64,000 bases of DNA from Tsuneonella troitsensis (GCF_001441535.1 NZ_LMAU01000006.1:62001-126000); one strand, 5' to 3'. Counted from the stretch's first letter, positions 1 through 8,651 are shown. Notes: generated by a model not told the origin, from the letters alone. A program made the numbers and translations.

Positions 1-231
1 GAATGGGCCGGGGCCGGAGAGAGTGTCGACCAAGTCAGCAGCCTTGACCGCCGCCACGAGCGTGGTGTGGACGCCGGTACCGACCGCGGTATCGACGATG
101 GTCTTCTGCGCCATAGGCGCCGACTTGCTGCCGTGATTGTGCGCTGCCAGCGGTGCGCCCGCGGTGATGGCGAAAGCGCCCATCGCGGCGAGTGCGGCGA
201 AAGACGCGGCTTTCAGCTTGGGGGAATGCAT
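1..231 (-). CDS. Fasciclin (FAS1) domain secreted protein, N-terminal part only
   Basis: The first 77 codons are in the window; the C-terminus lies beyond the left edge. The start ATG (231-229) follows an AAGGAG-like site about 11 nt upstream. Residues 1-30 form a signal peptide ending near [11 protein letters not shown]. The mature part opens with [10 protein letters not shown] and then [19 protein letters not shown], the typical entry into a FAS1 fold (family known to be extracytoplasmic and adhesion- or surface-related). It is transcribed away from the ECF sigma/anti-sigma pair just upstream and is preceded by a candidate promoter of the SigK type, so it is probably the regulatory target of that pair (inference). 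Confidence 0.85.
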   Translation of the reverse strand, partial: MHSPKLKAASFAALAAMGAFAITAGAPLAAHNHGSKSAPMAQKTIVDTAVGTGVHTTLVAAVKAADLVDTLSGPGPF

Positions 232-281
232 AGGTAGGTAACTCCTTGGCTCGGCAAGCCCCGTCCTGCTTGCGGTTGGAG

Positions 282-308
282 TTACGCAGCGCCCAACGCT
301 GCGGATGC
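282..308 (-). promoter_or_regulatory. Candidate ECF (SigK-like) promoter of the fasciclin gene
   Basis: On the minus strand GCATCC (308-303) is followed after 16 nt by CGTAA (286-282), about 50 nt before the fasciclin start codon. The -35 resembles the CCATCC box that I recall for mycobacterial SigK promoters, which drive fasciclin genes there. The assignment rests on that resemblance and on the adjacent SigK-like sigma factor; it is not experimentally based. Confidence 0.45.
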
Positions 309-338
309 AGCGCAGGGCATTTTTTTCAGGCTGAATTG

Positions 339-1052
339 TCAGACGCTGTCGAAAGCGCCTTCGGCAACGACCGGTCCGGCAGAGGCTTCGGGCGGCTTCC
401 CGCCGAGCGGCTCCCGGGTAAGAACCATTCCGATGCCGTCGTGGATCAATGCTGCGGTGTCGGCGTCGAGAGGTACGCGCTTTTCCGCCCCTGCCTGAAC
501 GACGCCCAGCGAACGCAGCGTGCCTCCATCGTCCGGAACCAGCCACAATTCGTGGTCGTGTACACCGTCCGCAGTCAGGCCGCTTGCCGAAACCAGAAGT
601 TCCTTCCGATCGGGAAGGTAGGTGACGCCGAGACGCAACGGGGTGTCGCCGATCGGGATCGACGCGACGAGCGGCGCTGCGGCGAGTTGCGGCGTCGAGC
701 TTGGAGAAGTCCCCGTTTGCGGCACGAGAACGAGGGCGGCGAGGGCCGCGCAGGCGGCTATCGCCCCGGCGGCAGCGGTGCGCTGCCAGAACTGGACCTT
801 GCGGCGCAGCGTCACGACTTCTCCGCCAGCCCCAGTATCGGCATCGATCGCGGCGACGATACGGGCAAACAGCTGTTCCGGCGGGGCAGTCTCGGCAATT
901 CCGTCCAGCAGCGGCGCCAGCCGTTCTTCCCACCATTCGACTGCCTGCGCGAAAGCGGGATCGCTGGCGACACGACCGCGCGCGTCGAGCAGGTCCTGCC
1001 CCTCGAGCAGGCCGATGGCATACTCGGCTGCGAGGCGATCGTCCGCGGTCAT
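339..1052 (-). CDS. RskA-type anti-sigma factor
   Basis: This 237-residue single-pass membrane protein should hold the neighbouring ECF sigma factor inactive at the membrane. The N-terminal cytoplasmic part (about 1-85) begins [18 protein letters not shown], the usual opening of anti-sigma-K zinc-less anti-sigma domains. One hydrophobic segment at about 92-110 is followed by a periplasmic anti-sigma-K C-terminal domain (about 120-237), with the family phrase [11 protein letters not shown]. The start is the ATG at 1052, giving a 4-nt overlap with the sigma gene and implying coupled translation. A longer in-frame extension upstream is a shadow of the sigma gene. Release by regulated proteolysis, as in other RskA proteins, is inference. 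Confidence 0.88.
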   Translation of the reverse strand: MTADDRLAAEYAIGLLEGQDLLDARGRVASDPAFAQAVEWWEERLAPLLDGIAETAPPEQLFARIVAAIDADTGAGGEVVTLRRKVQFWQRTAAAGAIAACAALAALVLVPQTGTSPSSTPQLAAAPLVASIPIGDTPLRLGVTYLPDRKELLVSASGLTADGVHDHELWLVPDDGGTLRSLGVVQAGAEKRVPLDADTAALIHDGIGMVLTREPLGGKPPEASAGPVVAEGAFDSV

Positions 1053-1612
1053 TCGCTGGCCTCCAGACAAACCTTGAGCTGCGCCAACCCGCGCCGGATA
1101 CGGCTTTTCATCGTGCCGAGCGGCACGCCGAGCCTGTCGGCCAGATCGGCGTAGGTAAAGCCACCGAAGAAGGCCTCGCGGATGCTGGACTTCTGGGAAT
1201 CGTCGAGCGTGTCGAGACACTGGTGGATGCGGGCTGTCCCCTCTGCATCGATCATGACCTGCTCGGCCAGCGGGGAACCGTCCGCGACCTCGGCGGCCGA
1301 TTCGATGGGTTCGGTCGGGCCGCGCGTGCGCAGGCGCCGCAGCCGGTCGATCGCGCGATTGCGTGCCAGTACGGCCACCCAGGTTATCGGACTCGCTCTC
1401 GCGGGATCGAACCGGTCGGCCCGGCGCCAGAGCGTGAGGTAGACGTCCTGCAAGGTATCCTCGGCTTCCTTTCGGTCACCCAAGATACGCAGGCAGATGC
1501 CGAAAAGCTTCGCCGAGGTCGCGCGGTAGACGTAATCGAGCGCCGACTTGTCGCCCGCGCCGATGCGGACGATGGCCGAAGCGAGGCGGGCACGGGCGTC
1601 GTCGGCGTTCAC
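1049..1612 (-). CDS. ECF sigma factor, SigK-like
   Basis: The 187-residue protein has only sigma regions 2 and 4. Region 2 spans about 15-85 ([19 protein letters not shown], then [19 protein letters not shown]). Region 4 spans about 120-180 ([19 protein letters not shown] and [12 protein letters not shown], the helix-turn-helix). GTG at 1612 is chosen as start because it gives the normal ECF length; TTG at 1672 would add 20 residues without a ribosome binding site. The last 4 nt overlap the RskA-type anti-sigma gene. The sigma/anti-sigma/fasciclin order parallels the SigK-RskA-MPT70/83 arrangement of mycobacteria. Confidence 0.88.
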   Translation of the reverse strand: MNADDARARLASAIVRIGAGDKSALDYVYRATSAKLFGICLRILGDRKEAEDTLQDVYLTLWRRADRFDPARASPITWVAVLARNRAIDRLRRLRTRGPTEPIESAAEVADGSPLAEQVMIDAEGTARIHQCLDTLDDSQKSSIREAFFGGFTYADLADRLGVPLGTMKSRIRRGLAQLKVCLEASE

Positions 1613-1673
1613 GCGCCCACCATCCAAAGGTCCGGCTTCGTGTGCAAGTCCGAATCGAGACCGTTCGCGCAAT

Positions 1674-2267
1674 TCACGTCGATAATGCCGTCAATCGATC
1701 GCGCAGTTCGGCGATATCGATGCCAAGGGCGGATACGTCGGGTATTCCCTCCAGTTGCGGAAGCGCCCGTGCTGCGTATTTGGCCGCATCGTCGGCGCGT
1801 CGTGCGAGGTCGAAGACGAGCGCCTTCGCCGCGTCGAGTTGCGGGTCCGGGCCGAACACGCCTTCGTCGGGAAGCGCTTCCGAGATCGGCAGGGCCACTT
1901 CGAGCCTTTCGACCCGGCGGAACCATCCAACCAGGAAAAGGTAATCGACCGGCTGCACCGCGATGAAGTTCGGCTGTTCCAACTGTTGCTCGAGAGCGAC
2001 TTCATAAGTATCGAGCGCCTGTTCGACCTGTCCCAGCGCCAGGTTCGCCAAGGCAAGAAACGAACGCGCCCGCACCGTTTCGTGAACGTCTCCGATCTCG
2101 ACCGCGCGAGTCAGCAGGTCGCGAGCGACATCGGGGTGGTTCCGGATCAGGTGATACCCTTGCAGCGAAAGGTGCTGTGCCTTCTGCGTTCGGGACCGTT
2201 CGATGCGGCGCTCGAACTCCGCGGCAATTTCGTCCGACCACTCGGTGTTGCGATACCATTCGGTCAT
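1674..2267 (-). CDS. Tetratricopeptide-like protein of unknown function
   Basis: This 197-residue soluble protein has no signal peptide. Helical repeats run from about residue 35 to 180 (HLSLQGYHLIRNHPDVARDL, ARSFLALANLALGQVEQALD, AKALVFDLARRADDAAKYA), with small-large residue spacing like TPR helices. The start ATG overlaps the stop of the CDF transporter gene by 4 nt, and the gene ends just before the sigma factor, so it lies inside a minus-strand transcription unit. No catalytic motif is visible. A scaffold or partner-binding role is the most that can be inferred. Confidence 0.75.
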   Translation of the reverse strand: MTEWYRNTEWSDEIAAEFERRIERSRTQKAQHLSLQGYHLIRNHPDVARDLLTRAVEIGDVHETVRARSFLALANLALGQVEQALDTYEVALEQQLEQPNFIAVQPVDYLFLVGWFRRVERLEVALPISEALPDEGVFGPDPQLDAAKALVFDLARRADDAAKYAARALPQLEGIPDVSALGIDIAELRDRLTALST

Positions 2268-3184
2268 TTGTGGTCGTGTCCCAATCCGCAATCCGAGCCA
2301 TTCTCGATCTGCACGGTCGAATGGCAGATGCCGAAGTCGTGATCGAGCGTGTGCGAAAGGTCCCGCAAGAATGCGTCGCCGGGATGACCGCCTGGAATCA
2401 CGAGATGGGCGGTAAGCGCCGCCTCGGTCGTGCTCATGGGCCAAATGTGGAGGTCGTGTACCGCCGTCACGCCAGGCAATCCGGCAAGATGGGCGCGAAC
2501 CGCACCCTCGTCGATGTGCCCAGGCACGGCGTTGAGAGCGAGCTTGAGGCTGTCCTTTAGCAGGCCCCACGTCCCCCAGGCGATGACGAGCACGATGACC
2601 AGGCTCGTCAGCGGGTCGATCCAGTGTGCTCCCGTCATCAGGATCGCTGCCCCTGCCACGACGACGCCCAAGCTCACCAGCGCGTCCGCGGCCATGTGCA
2701 GGAAAGCGCCCCGAATATTGATGTCGTGTTTGCGTCCGCGGAAGAAGAGCAGGGCGGTGCCGGCATTGATCAGGATGCCGACGCCCGCAACGATCATCAT
2801 CGTTCGGCCTTCGACGGCAGGCGGCTGGTCGATCCGCTGCAGGGTTTCGAAAGCGATCCCGCCAATCGCCACCAAGAGCAGTCCTGCATTGGCGAGGGCG
2901 GCAAGAATCGTCGAACTCTTGAAGCCATATGTGAAACGGCCTGCCGCCGGGCGCCGCGCAAGGACGCTTGCGCCCCACGCAAGAGCGAGGCTGAGCACAT
3001 CGGAAAGATTGTGCCCCGCGTCGGCGATCAGCGCCATCGATCCCGACAGGAATCCGGCGACAGCCTCCACCCCGACGAATGCAAGGTTTAGGACGACCCC
3101 GATCGCGAAAGCGGGGCCGTAGTTGGCAGGGCTGTGGGAATGGCCGTGGCTGTGGCCATGGTCGTGCGAGTGCCCCGCGCCCAT
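2264..3184 (-). CDS. Cation diffusion facilitator (Zn/Co/Cd efflux) transporter
   Basis: A 306-residue CDF protein that exports divalent metal ions in exchange for protons. The N-terminus is a histidine-rich stretch (GHSHDHGHSHGHSH, residues 4-17) thought to gather metal. The TM2 metal-site motif HxxxD occurs as DAGHNLSD at about 55-62. Six membrane segments lead to a cytoplasmic C-terminal domain (about 215-300) containing the HIW/H cluster typical of dimeric CDFs. The ATG at 3184 lies 4 nt after the mtgA stop; an alternative ATG 36 nt further upstream would overlap mtgA. The product is close to ZitB/CzcD in form; the exact metal is not readable. Confidence 0.9.
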   Translation of the reverse strand: MGAGHSHDHGHSHGHSHSPANYGPAFAIGVVLNLAFVGVEAVAGFLSGSMALIADAGHNLSDVLSLALAWGASVLARRPAAGRFTYGFKSSTILAALANAGLLLVAIGGIAFETLQRIDQPPAVEGRTMMIVAGVGILINAGTALLFFRGRKHDINIRGAFLHMAADALVSLGVVVAGAAILMTGAHWIDPLTSLVIVLVIAWGTWGLLKDSLKLALNAVPGHIDEGAVRAHLAGLPGVTAVHDLHIWPMSTTEAALTAHLVIPGGHPGDAFLRDLSHTLDHDFGICHSTVQIENGSDCGLGHDHK

Positions 3185-3188
3185 CAGG

Positions 3189-3857
3189 TCAGCCGTAGAT
3201 GCACGTATCGAGCCCGTCACGCCGCACGACCCCGATGCGCGCGGCGATCGTGTTGCCGTAGCGGCGGGTGAAGCCCGTGGGGTTGTTCACCGAACGCTCT
3301 TTGGGAAGCGGCAGGGCAGCGGCCATGCGCGCCGCCTCGGTCCGCGACAGGCGATTGGCCGAATGGTTGAAATAGCGTTGGGCACCGGCTTCAGCGCCGT
3401 AGGTGCCGATGCCGGTTTCAGCGACGTTGAGATACACCTCCATGATCCGTCGCTTGCCCCACAGCTTTTCGATCAGGAAGGTGAACCAGGCCTCGAAACC
3501 CTTGCGGATGTATCCGCCGCCTTGCCAGAGGAACACGTTCTTGGCGGTCTGCTGGCTGATCGTCGAGCCGCCGCGTATGAGGCCGCCTTCCATGTTGCGC
3601 CTGAGCGCCTCCTCGATCGCCTCGCGGTCGAAGCCGTCGTGCGTGCAGAACTTGCCGTCCTCCGCCGCGATCACCGCGGATACCAGGTTGCGATCGATGT
3701 TCGACAGCGGCTCCCAGTCCTTGGTTATGCCATTCGGATCGAACAGCATCGTCGCGGTGACCGGCACGGGGACGACCCTATAGACCAGCACCAGCGCAAG
3801 GCTGAGCACCAGGAACCCGACGAACAGTTTGGCGAGAAGCTTTGCGAACCGGAGCAT
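3189..3857 (-). CDS. mtgA: Monofunctional peptidoglycan transglycosylase MtgA
   Basis: This 222-residue GT51 enzyme polymerises lipid II into glycan strands in the periplasm. A membrane anchor spans residues 8-28. The catalytic glutamate is in AAEDGKFCTHDGFD (Glu66). The donor-site motif GGSTISQQTAKNVFLW and the second acidic motif GKRRIMEVYLNVAETG follow. There is no transpeptidase domain, so it is the monofunctional type rather than a PBP1. It heads a minus-strand unit followed closely by the CDF transporter. Confidence 0.95.
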   Translation of the reverse strand: MLRFAKLLAKLFVGFLVLSLALVLVYRVVPVPVTATMLFDPNGITKDWEPLSNIDRNLVSAVIAAEDGKFCTHDGFDREAIEEALRRNMEGGLIRGGSTISQQTAKNVFLWQGGGYIRKGFEAWFTFLIEKLWGKRRIMEVYLNVAETGIGTYGAEAGAQRYFNHSANRLSRTEAARMAAALPLPKERSVNNPTGFTRRYGNTIAARIGVVRRDGLDTCIYG

Positions 3858-3909
3858 TGCGAACGGTTGCTAGGGGTATCGACTCGCGCGGGCAAGCGTG
3901 CGCGCAGCC

Positions 3910-5427
3910 TTACCTTAGGGGCGCCAGCGGGCTGGCCGGGTTCCAGGCGGGCGGTGCGTCCTGGTTCGCGACGCGATCGACGAGCGCGTAGAAGAAGCGA
4001 TTGAACTCGGCCGCGGCCTTCCAGTCGATGGCCTGGTGCACGTCGTCCTGCGGACGGTGGTAGCCGGTCCGATACCACTGGCGGTAGATCGCCTCGCTCT
4101 TGCTTCCGGGTTCGTATCCAAAGACGAAGTTCACGCCGGGGATTCCCGCTTGCAGGAAAGGCCAGTGATCGGTCCGGCGCAGCAGGTTGCGCTCGGGCTC
4201 AGGGTCGTCCTGTACGCGGATTCCGCGCTCGCTCGCGACGGCCTCGGCATCGCGGCCGAGCGAGGTATCGGTCCGCGCGTGAACGGTAAGGACGTCGAGG
4301 GGAAAGATCGGCCGCAACTGGTCGAGGTTAATCACGCCCGCGATCTTTTCGAGCGGTACGGTGGGACGCTCCACGAAGGCGCGCGATCCGTGCAGCCCTT
4401 TCTCCTCGCCGGTCCATATTCCCAGCACGACGGGACGGCGATAGCCCTTACCTTCCCTCGTTTCGGCAAGATGCAGGATCAGCGCCACATAGGCCGCATC
4501 GTCGAGCGTGCCGTTGTACAGGGCATCGCCATCGACCGACCGGCCGAACCCGTAGCCGTCAAGGTGCGCGCTCAGCACGGTCGCCTGGTCGGCCAGCGCC
4601 GGGTCGCTTCCGGGAAGCAATCCGATGACGTTGGGGGATGAATACTGCGCAGTGCGGGTCGTGAATGTCAGCTTCGCCGAACCGCCATCGAACGAAGGAA
4701 GGGGAAGGCCGGCTGCTCCGTCCGACACGAGCTTTGGCGATCGACCCTGATCGACGAGCTTGCCGAGAGCGTCTGCGTTTACCGTCATGTCGATGAAGGT
4801 GTCGCTGCCCTCGTCCTGTCCCTCGCGCAGGACGCGGCGGGCATAGGCGAACGGCCAGCGCGGCGGCTCGACGATAAAGCCGGGATCGGCGATTTCAGCG
4901 ATGCCGGCCGCACCTGCCGCACGCAGCGCCGCCCTGCGCTCCGCGACAGTCGGAAATCCTTCCCGGCGGACACCGTGGCAGATGACCAGTTTGCCCCGCA
5001 CGTCGCCCAGCGCTTCGGCTCCGCAATGTCCGCGATATGCGAGCGGAAACTCGGCATATTCCGGCAAGTTGGCGTGTGGCGCCACGACAAATTCGCCAAG
5101 GAAATCCAGTGCGCCGCTCGGGCCTGTGAAGGTGGCATCGGTGACCTCGCGCTCGCTGAAGGCGATGCGCTGAAAGAACGTCCCGTTATCGCCCAGCGGC
5201 TGTAAGCCTGCTGCCGCCATCCGTTCTGCGACGAGGCGGGCGGCCCGTTCGTAGCCCCCGGAGCCGGTGTCGCGCCCTTCCATTGCGTCGGTCGACAGCT
5301 CGGTGGTGAGGGACCACCACTTGCGGGAATCTTCGTCGACGGGGCCGGAATTCGAGCCGGGCGGCGCATTGCCGACCAGCAGCATCATGGCGCAGCACGC
5401 TGCAGCCAACGAAGGGAACCTGTTCAT
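3910..5427 (-). CDS. Secreted M28-family zinc aminopeptidase
   Basis: The 505-residue protein starts with a signal peptide (about 1-25), with a Cys pair that could also read as a weak lipobox. A PA-type insert occupies roughly 120-230. The M28 catalytic core follows with its co-catalytic zinc ligands visible in order: His in VLSAHLDGYGFG, Asp in NGTLDDAAYV, the Glu-Glu pair in WTGEEKGLHGS, Asp in GVINLDQLRP and a late His in TGYHRPQDDVHQ. It probably cleaves N-terminal residues from peptides in the periplasm or medium. Other secreted exopeptidases (S46, M2) lie elsewhere in the window. Confidence 0.9.
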   Translation of the reverse strand: MNRFPSLAAACCAMMLLVGNAPPGSNSGPVDEDSRKWWSLTTELSTDAMEGRDTGSGGYERAARLVAERMAAAGLQPLGDNGTFFQRIAFSEREVTDATFTGPSGALDFLGEFVVAPHANLPEYAEFPLAYRGHCGAEALGDVRGKLVICHGVRREGFPTVAERRAALRAAGAAGIAEIADPGFIVEPPRWPFAYARRVLREGQDEGSDTFIDMTVNADALGKLVDQGRSPKLVSDGAAGLPLPSFDGGSAKLTFTTRTAQYSSPNVIGLLPGSDPALADQATVLSAHLDGYGFGRSVDGDALYNGTLDDAAYVALILHLAETREGKGYRRPVVLGIWTGEEKGLHGSRAFVERPTVPLEKIAGVINLDQLRPIFPLDVLTVHARTDTSLGRDAEAVASERGIRVQDDPEPERNLLRRTDHWPFLQAGIPGVNFVFGYEPGSKSEAIYRQWYRTGYHRPQDDVHQAIDWKAAAEFNRFFYALVDRVANQDAPPAWNPASPLAPLR

Positions 5428-5482
5428 GGTCCCGGTCTAGCGGAAGAAGCGGGCGAGACGATAGTCCCGCCCGCTGATACTG

Positions 5483-6388
5483 TTACGCGGGTGAGGGCAA
5501 CAGCCGCTCTCCGGCGATGCGCTGCATCGCCTTCTGCAGCTTTTCAAATGCGCGCACTTCGATCTGGCGAATGCGTTCGCGGCTGACGTCGTACTGCTGC
5601 GACAGTTCCTCGAGCGTCTGCGGGTTGTCCGTCAGGCGCCGTTCGGTGAGGATGTGCTTTTCACGCTCGTTGAGGCTGTCCATCGCCTCGACCAGCATCT
5701 CATGACGCATCGTCGCCTCTTCGACCTCGGCAGTGGTTTCGTCCTGGAGCGGACGGTCGTCCATCAGCCAGTCCTGCCATTCGCCGGAGCCTTCCTCGGC
5801 GCCGCGCATGGTGACGTTGAGCGACCCGTCGCCGCCCATCATCATGCGGCGGTTCATGTTGATCACTTCCTGCTCGGGCACGCCGAGGTCGGTCGCGATC
5901 TTGGTCACGTCGTCGGGGTGAAGGTCCGAATCCTCGTAGGCTTCGAGTTCCTTCTTCATCCGGCGAAGGTTGAAGAAAAGCTTCTTCTGCGCCGCGGTCG
6001 TCCCCATTTTCACGAGCGACCACGAGCGGAGGATGAATTCCTGGATCGACGCCTTGATCCACCACATCGCATAAGTCGCGAGGCGAAAACCGCGATCGGG
6101 TTCGAACTTCTTGACGCCCTGCATCAGGCCGACGTTGCCCTCGGAAATGAGGTCGCTGACCGGCAGGCCGTAGCCGCGATAGCCCATGGCGATCTTGGCC
6201 ACGAGCCGCAGGTGGCTTGTGACGAGCTGGGCCGCCGCTTCGGGGTCCTCATGCTCGGCATAGCGCTTCGCGAGCATGTATTCCTGCTCGGGCGTCAGAA
6301 TCGGGAATTTCTTGATCTCGGCAAGATAGCGGTTGAGGCTCTGCTCACCGCTGAGCGCCGGGACAGACATCTTCTTGGTATTGTTCAC
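5483..6388 (-). CDS. rpoH: Heat-shock sigma factor RpoH (sigma-32)
   Basis: The 301-residue sigma factor directs RNA polymerase to heat-shock promoters. Region 2 contains the near-invariant GLPVSDLISEGNVGLMQGVK and the -10-binding YAMWWIKASIQEFIL. An RpoH box follows (KLFFNLRRMKK; family signature QRKLFFNLR). Region 4 has the helix-turn-helix QYDVSRERIRQIEVRAFEKL. GTG at 6388 is taken as start because it gives the usual N-terminus (NNTKKMSVPALSGEQSLN) and has AGGG about 9 nt upstream; an upstream ATG at 6442 would add 18 unlikely residues. A matching RpoH promoter stands before dnaK in this window. Confidence 0.93.
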   Translation of the reverse strand: MNNTKKMSVPALSGEQSLNRYLAEIKKFPILTPEQEYMLAKRYAEHEDPEAAAQLVTSHLRLVAKIAMGYRGYGLPVSDLISEGNVGLMQGVKKFEPDRGFRLATYAMWWIKASIQEFILRSWSLVKMGTTAAQKKLFFNLRRMKKELEAYEDSDLHPDDVTKIATDLGVPEQEVINMNRRMMMGGDGSLNVTMRGAEEGSGEWQDWLMDDRPLQDETTAEVEEATMRHEMLVEAMDSLNEREKHILTERRLTDNPQTLEELSQQYDVSRERIRQIEVRAFEKLQKAMQRIAGERLLPSPA

Positions 6389-6481
6389 TTCTACCCTGAC
6401 CTTTCCTGCATCACCCCATTTACCGGGACCCCTGCTGGGCATCTCGCGTTCGGGGCACGCTTCGATCCATATAGGATATCT

Positions 6482-6500
6482 GCACTGCCAAGCGCAGTGC
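6482..6500. promoter_or_regulatory. Inverted repeat in the rpoH upstream region
   Basis: GCACTGC and GCAGTGC form a perfect 7-bp inverted repeat with a 5-nt spacer, located between rluD and rpoH. On the rpoH strand it is followed by CCTATATGG, a possible -10 element, about 20 nt downstream. There is no U-run on that strand, so a terminator for rluD is less likely than an operator or a structured leader. No regulator can be named. Confidence 0.35.
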
Positions 6501-6512
6501 TTTTCGTCGATA

Positions 6513-7457
6513 TCAATGTGCTATCCGGTCGATTAGTTCCGCCATCTCGGTGGGCAGTTCGCTTACGAAGACGATGTGCCTACCAGTGACCGGGTGCACG
6601 AACCCCAGGCTTGCCGCATGAAGCGCCTGTCGGCGGAATTCGAGGTCCGCGAGAACGGGGCGCAAGGGAGCGGGCGTTCGTCCGTACACAGGGTCTCCCA
6701 ATAACGAATTGCCGATTGACGCAAGGTGAACCCTGACCTGATGCGTGCGCCCGGTTTCGAGCCGGCATTCTATCAGCGCGGCGTGAGCGAATGTCTGCAA
6801 GGTGCGATAGTGGGTGACCGCGTGCTTGCCGCGCGGCGACTTGTCGTGAAGCACCGCCATCTTCTTGCGATCGGCGTCGGAGCGACCGATTCGGGATGAT
6901 ATGGTCCCCGAAGGCGGCTTCGGTTGGCCGCCCGTCACCGCGAGATAGGTCCGTTCGATCGAGTGATCGGCAAACTGCCTGGCAAGCCCCTCGTGCGCGG
7001 CGTCGCTCTTCGCCACGACCAGCAGGCCCGAGGTGTCCTTGTCGATCCGGTGGACGATGCCGGGGCGCAAGGTGCCGTTGATGCCCGACAGCCGCCCCGC
7101 GCAATGGTGCAGCAGGGCATTGACGAGCGTCCCGTCGAGGTTGCCCGCTGCCGGATGGACCACTAGTCCGGCCGGCTTGTCTATGACGATGAGATCGTCA
7201 TCCTCGAACACAACGACCAGCGGTATGTCCTGTGCCTGCGTATCGAGCGGAGCGAGGGGGGGAAGGACGATCGCAAAAGCCTCTCCGCCCGTCACCTTGG
7301 CGGATCCGCTGGCTGCGACCTTTCCGGCAACCGAGACCGCGCCGTCCGCGATCAGGGCCTTGATCCGTTCCCGCGAAAGTCCGCTTGCATCGGCCAAGGT
7401 CTTGTCGAGCCTGCCCGCACTCGCCAGCGTGCCGTTGATGATTTCCGCATCCCCCAT
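6513..7457 (-). CDS. rluD: RluA-family 23S rRNA pseudouridine synthase (RluD-like)
   Basis: The 314-residue enzyme isomerises uridines in structured RNA. An N-terminal S4 RNA-binding domain (about 15-70, RLDKTLADASGLSRERIKAL) precedes the catalytic domain. The active-site motif is HRIDKDTSGLLV with catalytic Asp139, and the conserved GRTHQVRVHLASIG and GDPVYG follow. S4 domain plus length point to RluD, the enzyme for helix 69, but RluC-like specificity cannot be excluded. The start lies 17 nt from the divergent JAMM protease start. Confidence 0.85.
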   Translation of the reverse strand: MGDAEIINGTLASAGRLDKTLADASGLSRERIKALIADGAVSVAGKVAASGSAKVTGGEAFAIVLPPLAPLDTQAQDIPLVVVFEDDDLIVIDKPAGLVVHPAAGNLDGTLVNALLHHCAGRLSGINGTLRPGIVHRIDKDTSGLLVVAKSDAAHEGLARQFADHSIERTYLAVTGGQPKPPSGTISSRIGRSDADRKKMAVLHDKSPRGKHAVTHYRTLQTFAHAALIECRLETGRTHQVRVHLASIGNSLLGDPVYGRTPAPLRPVLADLEFRRQALHAASLGFVHPVTGRHIVFVSELPTEMAELIDRIAH

Positions 7458-7474
7458 CGCTAGGGAGATGGGCG

Positions 7475-7870
7475 ATGATCATCGAAGTCTCAAGCGCGCA
7501 CGTGGAGCGACTGCTGGCGGAAGCCCGCAATACGCTGCCGCGTGAGGCCTGCGGCCTGCTCTTGGGGAATGGCGCCCAAATCGAAGAAGTGCGCGTCTGT
7601 CGGAATGTCCACCCCCAGCCCGAAACGCACTTCGAGATTGATCCGCAGGCGCTGATCGAAGCACACCGCGCTGCGCGAGTGGGCGGACCCCAGGTCTTGG
7701 GCTACTACCATTCCCACCCCGCTGGCCCGCCCGAGCCTTCTTCGACCGACCGCGCGCATGCCACCGGCGACGGCAAAGTGTGGGCGATCGTCGGCGAAGG
7801 GAGGGTCGGCTGGTGGCGCGACACGCCTGAAGGGTTCGAAGCGCTTTCCTACGAGCCGCCCGGTCGCTAG
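7475..7870 (+). CDS. Stand-alone JAB1/MPN/PAD-1 (JAMM) metalloprotease
   Basis: This 131-residue protein is one JAMM domain. The catalytic signature is complete: Glu24 (REACGLLLG) and HxH-x7-S-x2-D as His79, His81, Ser89 and Asp92 (YYHSHPAGPPEPSSTDR). Bacterial single-domain JAMM proteins are generally zinc isopeptidases or carboxypeptidase-like enzymes, some acting on ThiS/MoaD-type sulfur carriers (family knowledge). No sulfur-carrier gene is adjacent, so its substrate is unknown. It runs divergently from rluD. Confidence 0.88.
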   Translation: MIIEVSSAHVERLLAEARNTLPREACGLLLGNGAQIEEVRVCRNVHPQPETHFEIDPQALIEAHRAARVGGPQVLGYYHSHPAGPPEPSSTDRAHATGDGKVWAIVGEGRVGWWRDTPEGFEALSYEPPGR

Positions 7871-8003
7871 GACGGCGCGCATGTCGTTTCACGCGCTCCC
7901 GACCGAAACCTGTTTGCGCAAGGTGTGGGACCCGCGGAGCTCCGATCCCAAGACACTGTGACACCGTGACAGGTGTGAGATTTTCAGGAAGCCTTTTCCC
8001 TAA

Positions 8004-8648
8004 ATGAACGATACCGCTCAACTCGATCTCGCCGCAATGCTCTGTTCGCGCCTCTGCCACGACCTGCTCTCGCCGGTCGGAGCGCTCACGAACGGCCTTG
8101 AACTTCTTGCGGACGAGCGCGATCCCGAAATGCGCCAGCGGTGCTTCGAACTGCTCGAACAGAGCGCGCGGACCAGCGCGGACAAGCTCAAGTTCTTCCG
8201 TCTCGCGTTTGGCGCTGCGGGTGGCTTCGGCGAGAGCGTGCCGGTCGACGAAGCGCGATCGGTGATCGAGGCCCTGGTCGGCGATTCCAAGCGCGTCGAG
8301 CTCAACTGGGCGCTGTCCGCCGACCGTCTGCCCAAGGGCGCGGTGAAGGTGCTGCTCAACTTCGCGCAGATCGGACTGGATGCGCTGGTTCGCGGCGGTA
8401 CGCTCGACGTCGGCGCGGAGAGCCGCGGCGGGGCTAGCGAGATCGTGGTCCGTGCCGCAGGGCCCAGGATCGCCTTCGACGAAACGATCGGGCGGGCACT
8501 CGAGAACCGGCTCAATCCCGGTGAACTGTCCAGCCGCACGGCTGCCGCGCACATGCTGGCCCTGGTCGCTAAGCAAGCTGGCGGCGGATTGCAGTATGTC
8601 CTGTCGGACGAGGCGCTCGTCCTCGGCGCGGTTCTGCCGGAAGGCTGA
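8004..8648 (+). CDS. chpT: Histidine phosphotransferase ChpT
   Basis: The 214-residue dimeric phosphotransferase relays phosphate from the hybrid kinase CckA to CtrA and CpdR in the alphaproteobacterial cell-cycle pathway. The phosphoacceptor is His19 in CSRLCHDLLSPVGALTNGLE, followed by the second helix of the four-helix bundle. The C-terminal part (about 85-205) is a degenerate HATPase-like domain without clear N and G boxes, as in known ChpT proteins. CtrA and CckA are not in the window. The gene lies 3 nt before the amidase gene. Confidence 0.88.
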   Translation: MNDTAQLDLAAMLCSRLCHDLLSPVGALTNGLELLADERDPEMRQRCFELLEQSARTSADKLKFFRLAFGAAGGFGESVPVDEARSVIEALVGDSKRVELNWALSADRLPKGAVKVLLNFAQIGLDALVRGGTLDVGAESRGGASEIVVRAAGPRIAFDETIGRALENRLNPGELSSRTAAAHMLALVAKQAGGGLQYVLSDEALVLGAVLPEG

Positions 8649-8651
8649 CGG

